A stretch of 18,947 bases of DNA, taken from the NCBI GenBank assembly GCA_017550205.1, contig JAFZPS010000063.1, forward strand, positions 1 through 18,947, in the 5' to 3' direction. The DNA is from Bacilli bacterium (lineage in GTDB: Bacteria; Bacillota_I; Bacilli_A; RF39; UBA660). Of the stretch, positions 1 to 5,594 are shown one piece after another. The notes under the pieces are model-generated. The model saw only the letters and a program-made list of their open reading frames with translations. It did no database searches and was not told the DNA's origin. Position 1 is the stretch's first letter. Each line of letters begins with the position of its first letter. A program made the position numbers and the translations under genes.

Positions 1-1
1 T

Positions 2-370
2 AGTGAAGATAAATTTAGAAAAGACATGTATAAAAGTAAAAGAAAAGAATTATCTGAGATATGGGAAGGTAATAGTTACTTAGATATAGGTAATATTGTG
101 AGATTTACTCCTAGTGCGTGTAATACACAACCATGGAGAGTGGAAGCAAATGAGAAAGAATTAAAAGTATATAGATATCGTAAGGAAGGTAAAAGAGGTA
201 TTATGCCTAAAGATATGGTTATATACTATAATCAAATAGATATAGGTATATTCTTATGCTTCCTAGAACTATGTTTAGAAAAGAATAAGATTGATTATGA
301 TAGAGAAGTATTTGTGGAAGAAGATCACGAGAATGAGTTTAACTTAACTGCGGTGTATAAGATAAAGTAA
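2..370 (+). CDS. Nitroreductase-family protein, 3' end only
   Basis: The reading frame is open to the left edge of the window, so this is the C-terminal part of a longer gene; the internal ATG at 26 need not be the start. The segment around 98-145 reads FTPSACNTQPWRV, the Ser-x-Asn-x-Gln-Pro-Trp-Arg signature of FMN-dependent nitroreductases, where it contacts the flavin. The rest (a beta strand VEANEKELKVYRY, then a helix LCFLELCLEKN) fits the second half of a TM1586-type putative nitroreductase domain. The physiological substrate cannot be told. A strong terminator follows immediately. Confidence 0.75.
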   Translation, partial: SEDKFRKDMYKSKRKELSEIWEGNSYLDIGNIVRFTPSACNTQPWRVEANEKELKVYRYRKEGKRGIMPKDMVIYYNQIDIGIFLCFLELCLEKNKIDYDREVFVEEDHENEFNLTAVYKIK

Positions 371-400
371 AAAGACATATACAAAAGTATATGTTTTTTT
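371..400 (+). terminator. Rho-independent terminator after the nitroreductase gene
   Basis: Perfect 8-bp stem ACATATAC/GTATATGT (375-382 and 387-394) with an AAAA loop, preceded by A's and followed by T's to 400. Confidence 0.85.
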
Positions 401-421
401 AGTGCATGAATATAATAAATA

Positions 422-453
422 ATGTTGATTTTTTCAACATATAATGTTATAAT
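422..453 (+). promoter_or_regulatory. Promoter with overlapping operator palindromes for the XRE/peptidase-Fic unit
   Basis: TTGATT at 425-430 and TATAAT at 448-453 are separated by 17 bp. A perfect 7-bp-arm inverted repeat, ATGTTGA (422-428) and TCAACAT (434-440), covers the -35 box. A second one, AACAT (436-440) and ATGTT (444-448), overlaps the first and runs into the -10 box. The half-site ATGTT therefore occurs three times in 27 bp. A repressor bound here would block RNA polymerase; the XRE protein encoded just downstream is the obvious candidate for autoregulation. Confidence 0.7.
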
Positions 454-477
454 AATGTACATAAGAGAGGGAAGAAA

Positions 478-789
478 ATGAAAAGTTGTGGGGAAAAATT
501 AAGAGCTGCTAGAGAATTCTTAGGATTAACACAAGAACAAGTTGCATCAACATTAAATTTAACTAGAAACATAATAGTAAATATAGAAAATGATAATCGT
601 TCTATTAAATCTGATGAATTATATAAGTTTTCAAAACTATATGGAATTAGTATGGAAGAAATAGTTTCAGATGAAAAAGAAATAGATTTTGCTGATCAAG
701 TATTTGCTAGAGGATTTGAAAGTTTATCAGAAAAAGATAAACAAGAAATCATTAATCTAATTAAGTTTAAAAATAATTATAAGGAATAA
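478..789 (+). CDS. XRE-family transcriptional regulator paired with an ImmA/IrrE-Fic protein
   Basis: 103 residues. An XRE/Cro-CI helix-turn-helix occupies about residues 7-61 (LRAAREFLGLTQEQVA, recognition-helix region 29-41). The tail to 103 is acidic then basic with no membrane segment, possibly for dimerisation or cleavage. An AGAGAGGGAAG ribosome binding site sits just upstream. The next gene starts 3 nt after its stop, and the AAGGA inside its last codons (781-785) serves as that gene's ribosome binding site, so the two are translationally coupled. In the known ImmR/ImmA and DdrO/IrrE pairs the XRE protein is the repressor cleaved or inactivated by the linked peptidase; that role here is inferred from the neighbour and the operator palindromes. 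Confidence 0.85.
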   Translation: MKSCGEKLRAAREFLGLTQEQVASTLNLTRNIIVNIENDNRSIKSDELYKFSKLYGISMEEIVSDEKEIDFADQVFARGFESLSEKDKQEIINLIKFKNNYKE

Positions 790-792
790 TAA

Positions 793-2142
793 ATGGCAGA
801 TATTGCAAAAACAATTCTAGCAGCAGAAAAGGTATTAAAAGAAATAAAAGAAAAAAAGGGAAAAATAACATTTCCAATAGATCCATTTGAATTATTGAAT
901 GATAGAAAAACAGTTATTACATTTTCTGATTTCGATAAACTAGAAGGATTGTTACTTTATGAAAAAGAAAAGTCAGTAGTATCAATCAACATGAATAGGC
1001 CAGTAACTAGACAAAGATTTACTGCAGCACATGAATTAGGACATATATTAATGCATACTGAAATAAAAGGTAATAATTTCTTATGCCCAATTTCAGGTGT
1101 AAAAACAGATATAGAAAAAGAAGCAGACTATTTTGCTTCAAACCTATTGATGCCAACTGATGAATTAAATAAAAGAATAGATGTATATCAAGATAAAAAT
1201 GGAAAAGTTGGATTAGATGACTGCTTACTAATTGCCGAGTATTTTGGAGTTAGTTTTGAGGCTTGTGTAAAAACAATTTGTTTTAGAGTAAAGAGATTCA
1301 AAGAAGATTTAGATAATAAAGAATTGGATAAAATGATTAGAAGCTATGGACCTAAAACAAAAAGAAAAGAATTATTTGAAAAAACACACGATCTAGAATT
1401 GTTGGTAAATGCAATTAACTATAGCTATTTTTCAACAGTTAATTTACGTGAAATAGTAGGAATTAAATTTGTGCAAAATCTAGTCTACCATGATAGTAGA
1501 ATAGAAAGAATTAAAATATCTCAAGAAGAAGTAAATGGAGTATTCGCAGATTTAAGAATTAATGGGAGTGAAAGTAAATACTGTAAGAGTGATAATCAAA
1601 ACATAATAGAAGCACTAGGCAATATAGAAATGAATAGATATTGTCTAGAAACAACTGATGAACTAGATATTTTTGTACTAAAAAGATTAAATGAATTATT
1701 ATACAAATATGCCCCATATCCAGAATGTGCGGGTGTGTATCGCACTAATGATAATATGATTGCTGGTGGAGCAATACAACCAGTATCATATCTAGAAATA
1801 CTTGATAAGATGGGCGAATTAAACACGATTATAAAAACAACAGTGGATAATAAGGATAAATACACAATATTTGAGTATATTAGTATAGTTGCAAGAATTC
1901 ATTATGAGTTAACAGTACTTCATCCTTTTGCAGATGGCAACGGAAGAACTATTAGGGGTTTAACTAATTGGTTATTACGTGTAAAAGGATTATGTCCTAT
2001 ATATATTGATTCTGATAATAGAGATGAATACATAAAGGCACTTCAAAAAATAGATAAAGATAAGGATTATGACTTATTAAAAATAATATTTATTAAAGCC
2101 ATGATTAAAACTATGGCTGAATTACATAAGTCATGGAAATAA
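793..2142 (+). CDS. ImmA/IrrE-type zinc metallopeptidase fused to a Fic domain
   Basis: 449 residues with two domains. The N-terminal ImmA/IrrE (M78/COG2856) peptidase spans about residues 20-170: zinc motif HELGH at 80-84, third ligand probably E110 in KEADYFASNLLMP. These enzymes inactivate XRE repressors by cleavage after a stress or mobile-element signal. The C-terminal Fic domain spans about 225-449: flap region GVYRTNDNMIAGGA near 317-330 and the complete active-site motif HPFADGNGRTIR at 377-388, with catalytic H377 and all anion-binding residues. Fic enzymes usually transfer AMP to a protein hydroxyl. Upstream of the Fic core, residues 234-239 read DSRIER, where class II Fic proteins carry the self-inhibitory [S/T]xxxE[G/N]; E238 is kept but both flanking positions differ. 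The frame is continuous, so this is a true fusion. Substrates of either domain are unknown. Confidence 0.9.
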   Translation: MADIAKTILAAEKVLKEIKEKKGKITFPIDPFELLNDRKTVITFSDFDKLEGLLLYEKEKSVVSINMNRPVTRQRFTAAHELGHILMHTEIKGNNFLCPISGVKTDIEKEADYFASNLLMPTDELNKRIDVYQDKNGKVGLDDCLLIAEYFGVSFEACVKTICFRVKRFKEDLDNKELDKMIRSYGPKTKRKELFEKTHDLELLVNAINYSYFSTVNLREIVGIKFVQNLVYHDSRIERIKISQEEVNGVFADLRINGSESKYCKSDNQNIIEALGNIEMNRYCLETTDELDIFVLKRLNELLYKYAPYPECAGVYRTNDNMIAGGAIQPVSYLEILDKMGELNTIIKTTVDNKDKYTIFEYISIVARIHYELTVLHPFADGNGRTIRGLTNWLLRVKGLCPIYIDSDNRDEYIKALQKIDKDKDYDLLKIIFIKAMIKTMAELHKSWK

Positions 2143-2151
2143 TATTAACCT

Positions 2152-2200
2152 AAAAAATCAAGGGCAAACATAGTTTGTTTATTATAACCCTTGATTTTTT
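2152..2200 (+). terminator. Strong terminator closing the XRE/peptidase-Fic unit
   Basis: Perfect 13-bp stem AAAAAATCAAGGG (2152-2164) and CCCTTGATTTTTT (2188-2200), with a small inner hairpin CAAAC/GTTTG (2165-2177) in the loop. The A-rich and T-rich flanks make it usable in both directions. Confidence 0.85.
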
Positions 2201-2224
2201 ATTTTTAAATTATAATGTTTTAAA

Positions 2225-2246
2225 CAATAAAAGTAATCTTTTATTG
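2225..2246. other. Isolated perfect hairpin in the intergenic gap
   Basis: Perfect 9-bp stem CAATAAAAG/CTTTTATTG around a TAAT loop, without a T-run on either side, so it is not an obvious terminator. The remainder of the gap 2201-2335 shows no convincing gene. Confidence 0.4.
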
Positions 2247-2335
2247 CTTACTAACTATTTAATTTATTAAAGTAGAGTGCCTTAGTTAATGCAATTACTT
2301 TATCAAAGGAATATACTACATCCCCATTATCATGA

Positions 2336-2341
2336 TATAAT
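2336..2341 (+). promoter_or_regulatory. Probable -10 box of the split-barrel gene
   Basis: TATAAT preceded by TGA (extended -10 form TGATATAAT). No good -35 box is visible at 17 bp. Confidence 0.5.
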
Positions 2342-2363
2342 TTATATATAAAAAGGAGTATAT

Positions 2364-2783
2364 ATGGATTTAAAGAAAATAGAAAAGTTTATAGATAAAC
2401 AAAAAGTAAGTTTTATATGTTCTATAGATAAAGATAATTATCCTAATGTAAAAGCAATGCTTAAACCTAGAAAAAGAGTAGGATTAAAAGAATTTTATTT
2501 TTCTACTAATACTTCTTCTATGAGAACTAAACAGTATAGAAATAATCCTAAAGCATCTATTTATTTTTATCATAAAGGATTAATTAAATATACAGGTGTA
2601 TTATTAAAAGGAAAGATGCAAGTATTAGAAGACCAAGAAACTAAGACTATGATTTGGAAAAGAGGAGACATCATGTTTTATAAGAAAGGTGTTACTGACC
2701 CAGATTATTGTGTATTAAAGTTTACTGCCGAAAGTGGTAGATACTACCAAGACTTAGTTACTGAGAATTTTGAGGTGGAATAA
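2364..2783 (+). CDS. Pyridoxamine 5'-phosphate oxidase-family (FMN split-barrel) protein
   Basis: 139 residues, the usual length for small single-domain split-barrel proteins of the pyridoxamine-phosphate-oxidase/general-stress-protein-26 group. Family-like features are the N-terminal helix, strand VSFICSIDKDNYPNVKAML (about 15-33), EFYFSTNTSS (47-56) followed by RTKQYRNNPKASIYFYH (58-74), and the C-terminal strand YCVLKFTAESGRYY. Such proteins bind FMN or a related cofactor; the substrate is not predictable. AAGGAG at 2353-2358 is 5 nt before the ATG. It appears to be a single-gene unit: its own -10 box lies upstream and a terminator overlaps its 3' end. Confidence 0.8.
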   Translation: MDLKKIEKFIDKQKVSFICSIDKDNYPNVKAMLKPRKRVGLKEFYFSTNTSSMRTKQYRNNPKASIYFYHKGLIKYTGVLLKGKMQVLEDQETKTMIWKRGDIMFYKKGVTDPDYCVLKFTAESGRYYQDLVTENFEVE

Positions 2784-2803
2784 GAGTAGAAATTCTCTTT
2801 TTT
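2763..2803 (+). terminator. Terminator overlapping the 3' end of the split-barrel gene
   Basis: Stem GAGAATTT (2763-2770, inside the coding region) with AAATTCTC (2790-2797), followed by six T's. The stop codon is in the loop. Confidence 0.75.
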
Positions 2804-2804
2804 A

Positions 2805-2813
2805 TGGTATAAT
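2805..2813 (+). promoter_or_regulatory. Extended -10 promoter directly behind a terminator
   Basis: TGGTATAAT begins two bases after the terminator T-run. Transcription should start near 2819-2820, giving a leader of only about 11 nt that holds just GAGGTG (2820-2825) before the ATG at 2831. Confidence 0.65.
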
Positions 2814-2830
2814 AATTTTGAGGTGCTATA

Positions 2831-3511
2831 ATGAATACTATTGATTTAAATGAAAATATAAATATCTTTATAAAAAGAGGACCAGAGATTTATAATTCAA
2901 ATGAAGCAGACGAATTAGTAGATAAAGTAAGTGAAGCTATGAATCAAAATCCAAACCTTGAACATGATAAACAACTAAACGAGATGATGGATGATATTAT
3001 TGGTTTATGTGAAGAAAGAGGAACTTTGAATTATTCTGGCTGTGATTCATTTTGGGTTGCTGATAATAATGTGAAAGTAGGAATGACTCTTTTTAGAAAA
3101 GACAAACGTTTTAGATATGAAAAGGAATATGCAAATTTTGACGAAATGAATATATATTTTATGGATTTACGTGAATTCCTTGAACAAGCAGATTATATTG
3201 GTAGAGGATTTAAAAGAACTGAACCAGTGCCAGTTAATGGAGATAAAAGTTATATGAATGCTGATAAAATAGATCCAGTTAATACTTCAGATTTTACAAA
3301 AGAAACAGTTCTTTTTGCAACAAATTCAAATATGCTTATGTTAATAGAAGAAAATGATGGTACTAAAAAATATGAAATGTTATCACCTATATTTTTTGAA
3401 GATGGTAAATTTGAATTTTTCGGTGAAAAAAATGAAGAATATAATGATAAAGAAGCAATATACCAAGCAATAAAAAAACAATTAACAGAAGGAAACCAAA
3501 AAGTATTATAG
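2831..3511 (+). CDS. Unrecognised soluble protein, 226 aa
   Basis: I do not recognise the family. The protein is acidic, with no signal peptide or membrane segment. About residues 1-65 are helix-rich with many charged residues (SNEADELVDKVSEAMNQ). The middle has aromatic strands (FWVADNNVKVGMTLFRK, FDEMNIYFMDLREFLEQ). The last 70 residues alternate strands and turns (TVLFATNSNMLMLIEEN, MLSPIFFEDGKFEFFGE), suggesting a compact alpha/beta fold. It has its own promoter and terminator. The start is fixed by GAGGTG 5 nt upstream. Confidence 0.75.
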   Translation: MNTIDLNENINIFIKRGPEIYNSNEADELVDKVSEAMNQNPNLEHDKQLNEMMDDIIGLCEERGTLNYSGCDSFWVADNNVKVGMTLFRKDKRFRYEKEYANFDEMNIYFMDLREFLEQADYIGRGFKRTEPVPVNGDKSYMNADKIDPVNTSDFTKETVLFATNSNMLMLIEENDGTKKYEMLSPIFFEDGKFEFFGEKNEEYNDKEAIYQAIKKQLTEGNQKVL

Positions 3512-3533
3512 TGAGATAAAATCTCACTTTTTT
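3511..3533 (+). terminator. Terminator after the 226-aa gene
   Basis: Perfect 7-bp stem GTGAGAT/ATCTCAC with an AAA loop and a six-T tail. The stem begins at the last base of the TAG stop. Confidence 0.85.
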
Positions 3534-3534
3534 A

Positions 3535-3543
3535 TGCTACAAT
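3535..3543 (+). promoter_or_regulatory. Extended -10 promoter of the first XRE-membrane regulator
   Basis: TGCTACAAT follows the terminator T-run after one base. The predicted start near 3549 gives a leader of about 70 nt. Confidence 0.55.
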
Positions 3544-3565
3544 ATATTAAACTCTCAGTCTCTGT

Positions 3566-3585
3566 CCTGTTATTTAAATAATAGG
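3566..3585. promoter_or_regulatory. Palindrome in the leader of the first XRE-membrane gene
   Basis: CCTGTTATTT followed directly by AAATAATAGG: a 20-bp palindrome with one mismatch, between promoter and start codon. It could be an operator for the XRE product or an RNA hairpin. Confidence 0.45.
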
Positions 3586-3618
3586 AAGAGTAAAATTATC
3601 TTTGAAAGGAAGGATAAT

Positions 3619-4095
3619 ATGGATCAAAAAAGAATAGGTAAATTTATTCTAGATTGTAGAAAGAAAAAAGGTCTAACTCAAGAACAGTTAGCAGAAAAAC
3701 TATCTGTTACTAGTAAATCAATAAGTAGATGGGAAAATGGTAATACAATGCCAGATTATTCTTTATTAAAAGATTTATGTACTGAGTTAGATATTAATAT
3801 TAATGAACTATTATCTGGAGAAAAGATAAAGGAGAGTGAATATATGACTAAAGCAGAAGAAAACTTCATTATGCTTAAAAAGAAAGTAGATAATACTTTA
3901 AAACTATTAAACATAGTTACATGGATTTGTGGAATTTCATTTGTATTAGCATTTATCGCAAATATGTATTTTAATTGGAAGTATAGAGAACCTTGGGATA
4001 ATTCTAATTTAAAGATGTTTGTACAAATAATGTTATGTATAGATATACCATGTTTAATACTATGTGAAATGTTAAGTTATAAAATAAAGAAGTAA
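3619..4095 (+). CDS. XRE-family regulator with two C-terminal membrane segments
   Basis: 158 residues. The N-terminal helix-turn-helix spans about 6-66 (LTQEQLAEKLSVTSKSISRWENG, then MPDYSLLKDLCTELDININELLSGE), the standard form for Bacillota XRE proteins. A linker helix follows. Two hydrophobic stretches lie near 96-117 and 132-153, separated by NWKYREPWDN. DNA-binding proteins of this layout probably sit on the membrane with the regulatory domain in the cytoplasm; what they sense is unknown. AAAGGAAGGA lies 7-8 nt before the ATG. It is a single gene with its own promoter, a leader palindrome and a terminator. A second protein of the same layout is encoded at 4991. Confidence 0.85.
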   Translation: MDQKRIGKFILDCRKKKGLTQEQLAEKLSVTSKSISRWENGNTMPDYSLLKDLCTELDININELLSGEKIKESEYMTKAEENFIMLKKKVDNTLKLLNIVTWICGISFVLAFIANMYFNWKYREPWDNSNLKMFVQIMLCIDIPCLILCEMLSYKIKK

Positions 4096-4110
4096 GACTA
4101 CTTCTTTTTT
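4087..4110 (+). terminator. Terminator after the first XRE-membrane gene
   Basis: Perfect 8-bp stem AAGAAGTA/TACTTCTT (4087-4094, 4099-4106), loop AGAC, T's to 4110. It includes the final codons and stop. Confidence 0.85.
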
Positions 4111-4112
4111 AG

Positions 4113-4141
4113 TTGAAAAAAATAAACAAGTAGATTATAAT
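4113..4141 (+). promoter_or_regulatory. Promoter of the 243-aa gene
   Basis: TTGAAA (4113-4118), 17-bp spacer, TATAAT (4136-4141). The expected transcription start is 4147-4149, so the leader is under 20 nt and largely coincides with the small hairpin at 4146-4160. Confidence 0.7.
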
Positions 4142-4145
4142 AGGT

Positions 4146-4160
4146 GCCAAGGAAGGTGGC
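4146..4160 (+). promoter_or_regulatory. Small hairpin presenting the ribosome binding site
   Basis: GCCA (4146-4149) pairs with TGGC (4157-4160), leaving the Shine-Dalgarno-like AGGAAGG as the loop, 9 nt before the ATG at 4166. The stem is short and could form only if transcription starts at its first bases. Confidence 0.4.
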
Positions 4161-4165
4161 GTTTT

Positions 4166-4897
4166 ATGGGATTTTTCGATAAGTTGAATAAAAAGGGAAA
4201 TAAGAGAACTAGTGAAGAGAAAGTCATAATTAATAGAGCAAAAGATATAGTAAATCAACTAGGTGTAGAGAAAGTTGTAGATGCTCATAGATTTCCTAGT
4301 AGTCATTGCTTCCATGACCATGTCTATGAAGGTTATGGATTTAAAATAACACTAGAAGATCCAGATCGTTATTATGAGTTAAAAGGAGATTACGTAACAA
4401 TATATTTCAACAAAGAACGCGTATTTGATAATGATAAATTTATAAGGGGAAAATGGGAAAAAGCATTAGAAGAATTACAAAATAGTATATATGAAATAAA
4501 AGATGAAAGAAGAAAAGAAAAAGAGCTATTAGAAAGAAAACATGAAATACTTTCTGCACTTATATGTATGCCTAAAGCAGGTTATGGACCAACATGCATT
4601 GGAGATAACATAAAAGTATATAGAAGCGAACGTTGGGCAGGTTCCTACGATCATATATATGATGGAAGCGACTACAAAGTATATAAAGGAGAAAAACTTG
4701 TTTTTGATGCATATTCAGCACCTACATATATTTCGGATAATAAATACAAAGTATATGTACCAGGCTCTTGGGAAGATAAAGTAATACGATACTCAGAGTC
4801 TGCACAAGTAGCTGAACAACAAAGACAAAAACAAAAAAGAGATGACGAAGCAGAAGAAGCTGCTAAGATATTAAGAAAACTAAGAGGAAGAAATTAA
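4166..4897 (+). CDS. Unrecognised soluble protein with an internal repeat and coiled coil, 243 aa
   Basis: I do not recognise the family. Two related segments are visible: residues 51-101 start DHVYEGYGFKI, contain YFNKERVFDND and end GKWEKAL; residues 162-207 start DHIYDGSDYKV, contain YKGEKLVFDAY and end GSWEDKVI. This points to an internally duplicated beta-rich domain. Between them, residues 102-128 form a highly charged helix (EIKDERRKEKELLERKHEIL). The tail, 214-243, is a second charged helix (AEQQRQKQKRDDEAEEAAKIL), probably a coiled coil. No signal peptide or membrane segment. It is a single-gene unit with its own promoter and a terminator overlapping its end. Confidence 0.75.
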   Translation: MGFFDKLNKKGNKRTSEEKVIINRAKDIVNQLGVEKVVDAHRFPSSHCFHDHVYEGYGFKITLEDPDRYYELKGDYVTIYFNKERVFDNDKFIRGKWEKALEELQNSIYEIKDERRKEKELLERKHEILSALICMPKAGYGPTCIGDNIKVYRSERWAGSYDHIYDGSDYKVYKGEKLVFDAYSAPTYISDNKYKVYVPGSWEDKVIRYSESAQVAEQQRQKQKRDDEAEEAAKILRKLRGRN

Positions 4898-4908
4898 TCC
4901 TCTTTTTT
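4882..4908 (+). terminator. Terminator after the 243-aa gene
   Basis: Perfect stem AAGAGGA (4882-4888) / TCCTCTT (4898-4904), T's to 4908. The stop codon is in the loop. Confidence 0.8.
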
Positions 4909-4909
4909 G

Positions 4910-4918
4910 TGCTATAAT
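4910..4918 (+). promoter_or_regulatory. Extended -10 promoter of the second XRE-membrane regulator
   Basis: TGCTATAAT one base after the terminator T-run. The predicted start near 4924 gives a leader of about 67 nt. Confidence 0.65.
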
Positions 4919-4931
4919 ATAGATGTTAAAA

Positions 4932-4952
4932 AGCATTGCTTGTAGCAACGCT
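4932..4952. promoter_or_regulatory. Palindrome in the leader of the second XRE-membrane gene
   Basis: AGCATTGCT and AGCAACGCT flank a TGT spacer, giving 9-bp arms with one mismatch. It lies just downstream of the expected transcription start, where a bound repressor or an RNA hairpin could act. Confidence 0.5.
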
Positions 4953-4990
4953 AATATTAAAATAAAATTATTTGTGAAAGGAGAAATAAT

Positions 4991-5497
4991 ATGTTAAAAG
5001 AAAATTTAAAGACATTAAGAAAACAAAAAGGTCTTTCACAAGAAGAATTAAGTATTAAATTAAATGTAGTAAGACAAACAATATCAAAGTGGGAACAAGG
5101 TCTATCAGTACCTGATGCTGAAATGTTAATTAGTATCTCAGAAGTATTTGATACACCAGTAAGCACATTACTAGGAGAAACTATTAAAGAGAATACTCCT
5201 GATACTTTAAAAGAAATCTCAGAGAAACTAGAAGTAATAAACCTACAACTAGCTAAAAAAAGAGAAGATAAAAGAAAAATACTACATATATTCTTTATAA
5301 TACTAACTATAATAGTATTACTTACTTGTATAGGAATATATACTTTAGGTAATAGTTATTTAGAATGGAATTATAATGATCCAGAACTAGCAGTATTAGG
5401 AGTAGGAATACATTCAATTATCTGGTTATTTGTTAGAATAGCCCCATTTATATTAATTGGTTCTATTGTAGGTATTTGTTTAACTAGAAAAAAATAA
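4991..5497 (+). CDS. XRE-family regulator with two C-terminal membrane segments
   Basis: 168 residues. A helix-turn-helix spans about 5-62 (LRKQKGLSQEELSIKLNVVR, then QTISKWEQGLSVPD). A charged helical linker follows at 71-96 (TLKEISEKLEVINLQLAKKR), probably a coiled coil, then hydrophobic segments near 97-119 and 142-164 and a short basic tail. It shares its layout with the protein at 3619, but the sequences are too different for a recent tandem copy. It is probably a membrane-attached regulator; the ligand is unknown. GAAAGGAG lies 7 nt before the ATG. No clear terminator follows; the next promoter begins 15 bp downstream. Confidence 0.85.
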   Translation: MLKENLKTLRKQKGLSQEELSIKLNVVRQTISKWEQGLSVPDAEMLISISEVFDTPVSTLLGETIKENTPDTLKEISEKLEVINLQLAKKREDKRKILHIFFIILTIIVLLTCIGIYTLGNSYLEWNYNDPELAVLGVGIHSIIWLFVRIAPFILIGSIVGICLTRKK

Positions 5498-5512
5498 TAT
5501 TAGTATTTAAAC

Positions 5513-5541
5513 TTGAAAAAAACTTCATTTTGTGTTATTAT
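5513..5541 (+). promoter_or_regulatory. Promoter of the phosphatase/PHP/radical-SAM-like operon
   Basis: TTGAAA (5513-5518), 17-bp spacer, TATTAT (5536-5541) preceded by TGT. A GGGGG ribosome binding site (5581-5585) lies 9 nt before the ATG at 5595. Confidence 0.65.
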
Positions 5542-5594
5542 AAGCCACTGAAAAGAGCTTTATTAATGCCAATATATAAAGGGGGTATTAATTA

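Noticed and set aside
1596..1865. Minus-strand open frame within the Fic gene
   Set aside because: It has no ribosome binding site or recognisable domain and lies opposite conserved Fic coding sequence. Similar minus-strand frames at 4957-5166, 8925-9125, 12132-12353 and 18218-18439 were dropped for the same reason.
478..2142. Prophage lysis-lysogeny module
   Set aside because: XRE plus ImmA is typical of integrative elements, but no integrase, attachment site, structural or replication gene is in the window.
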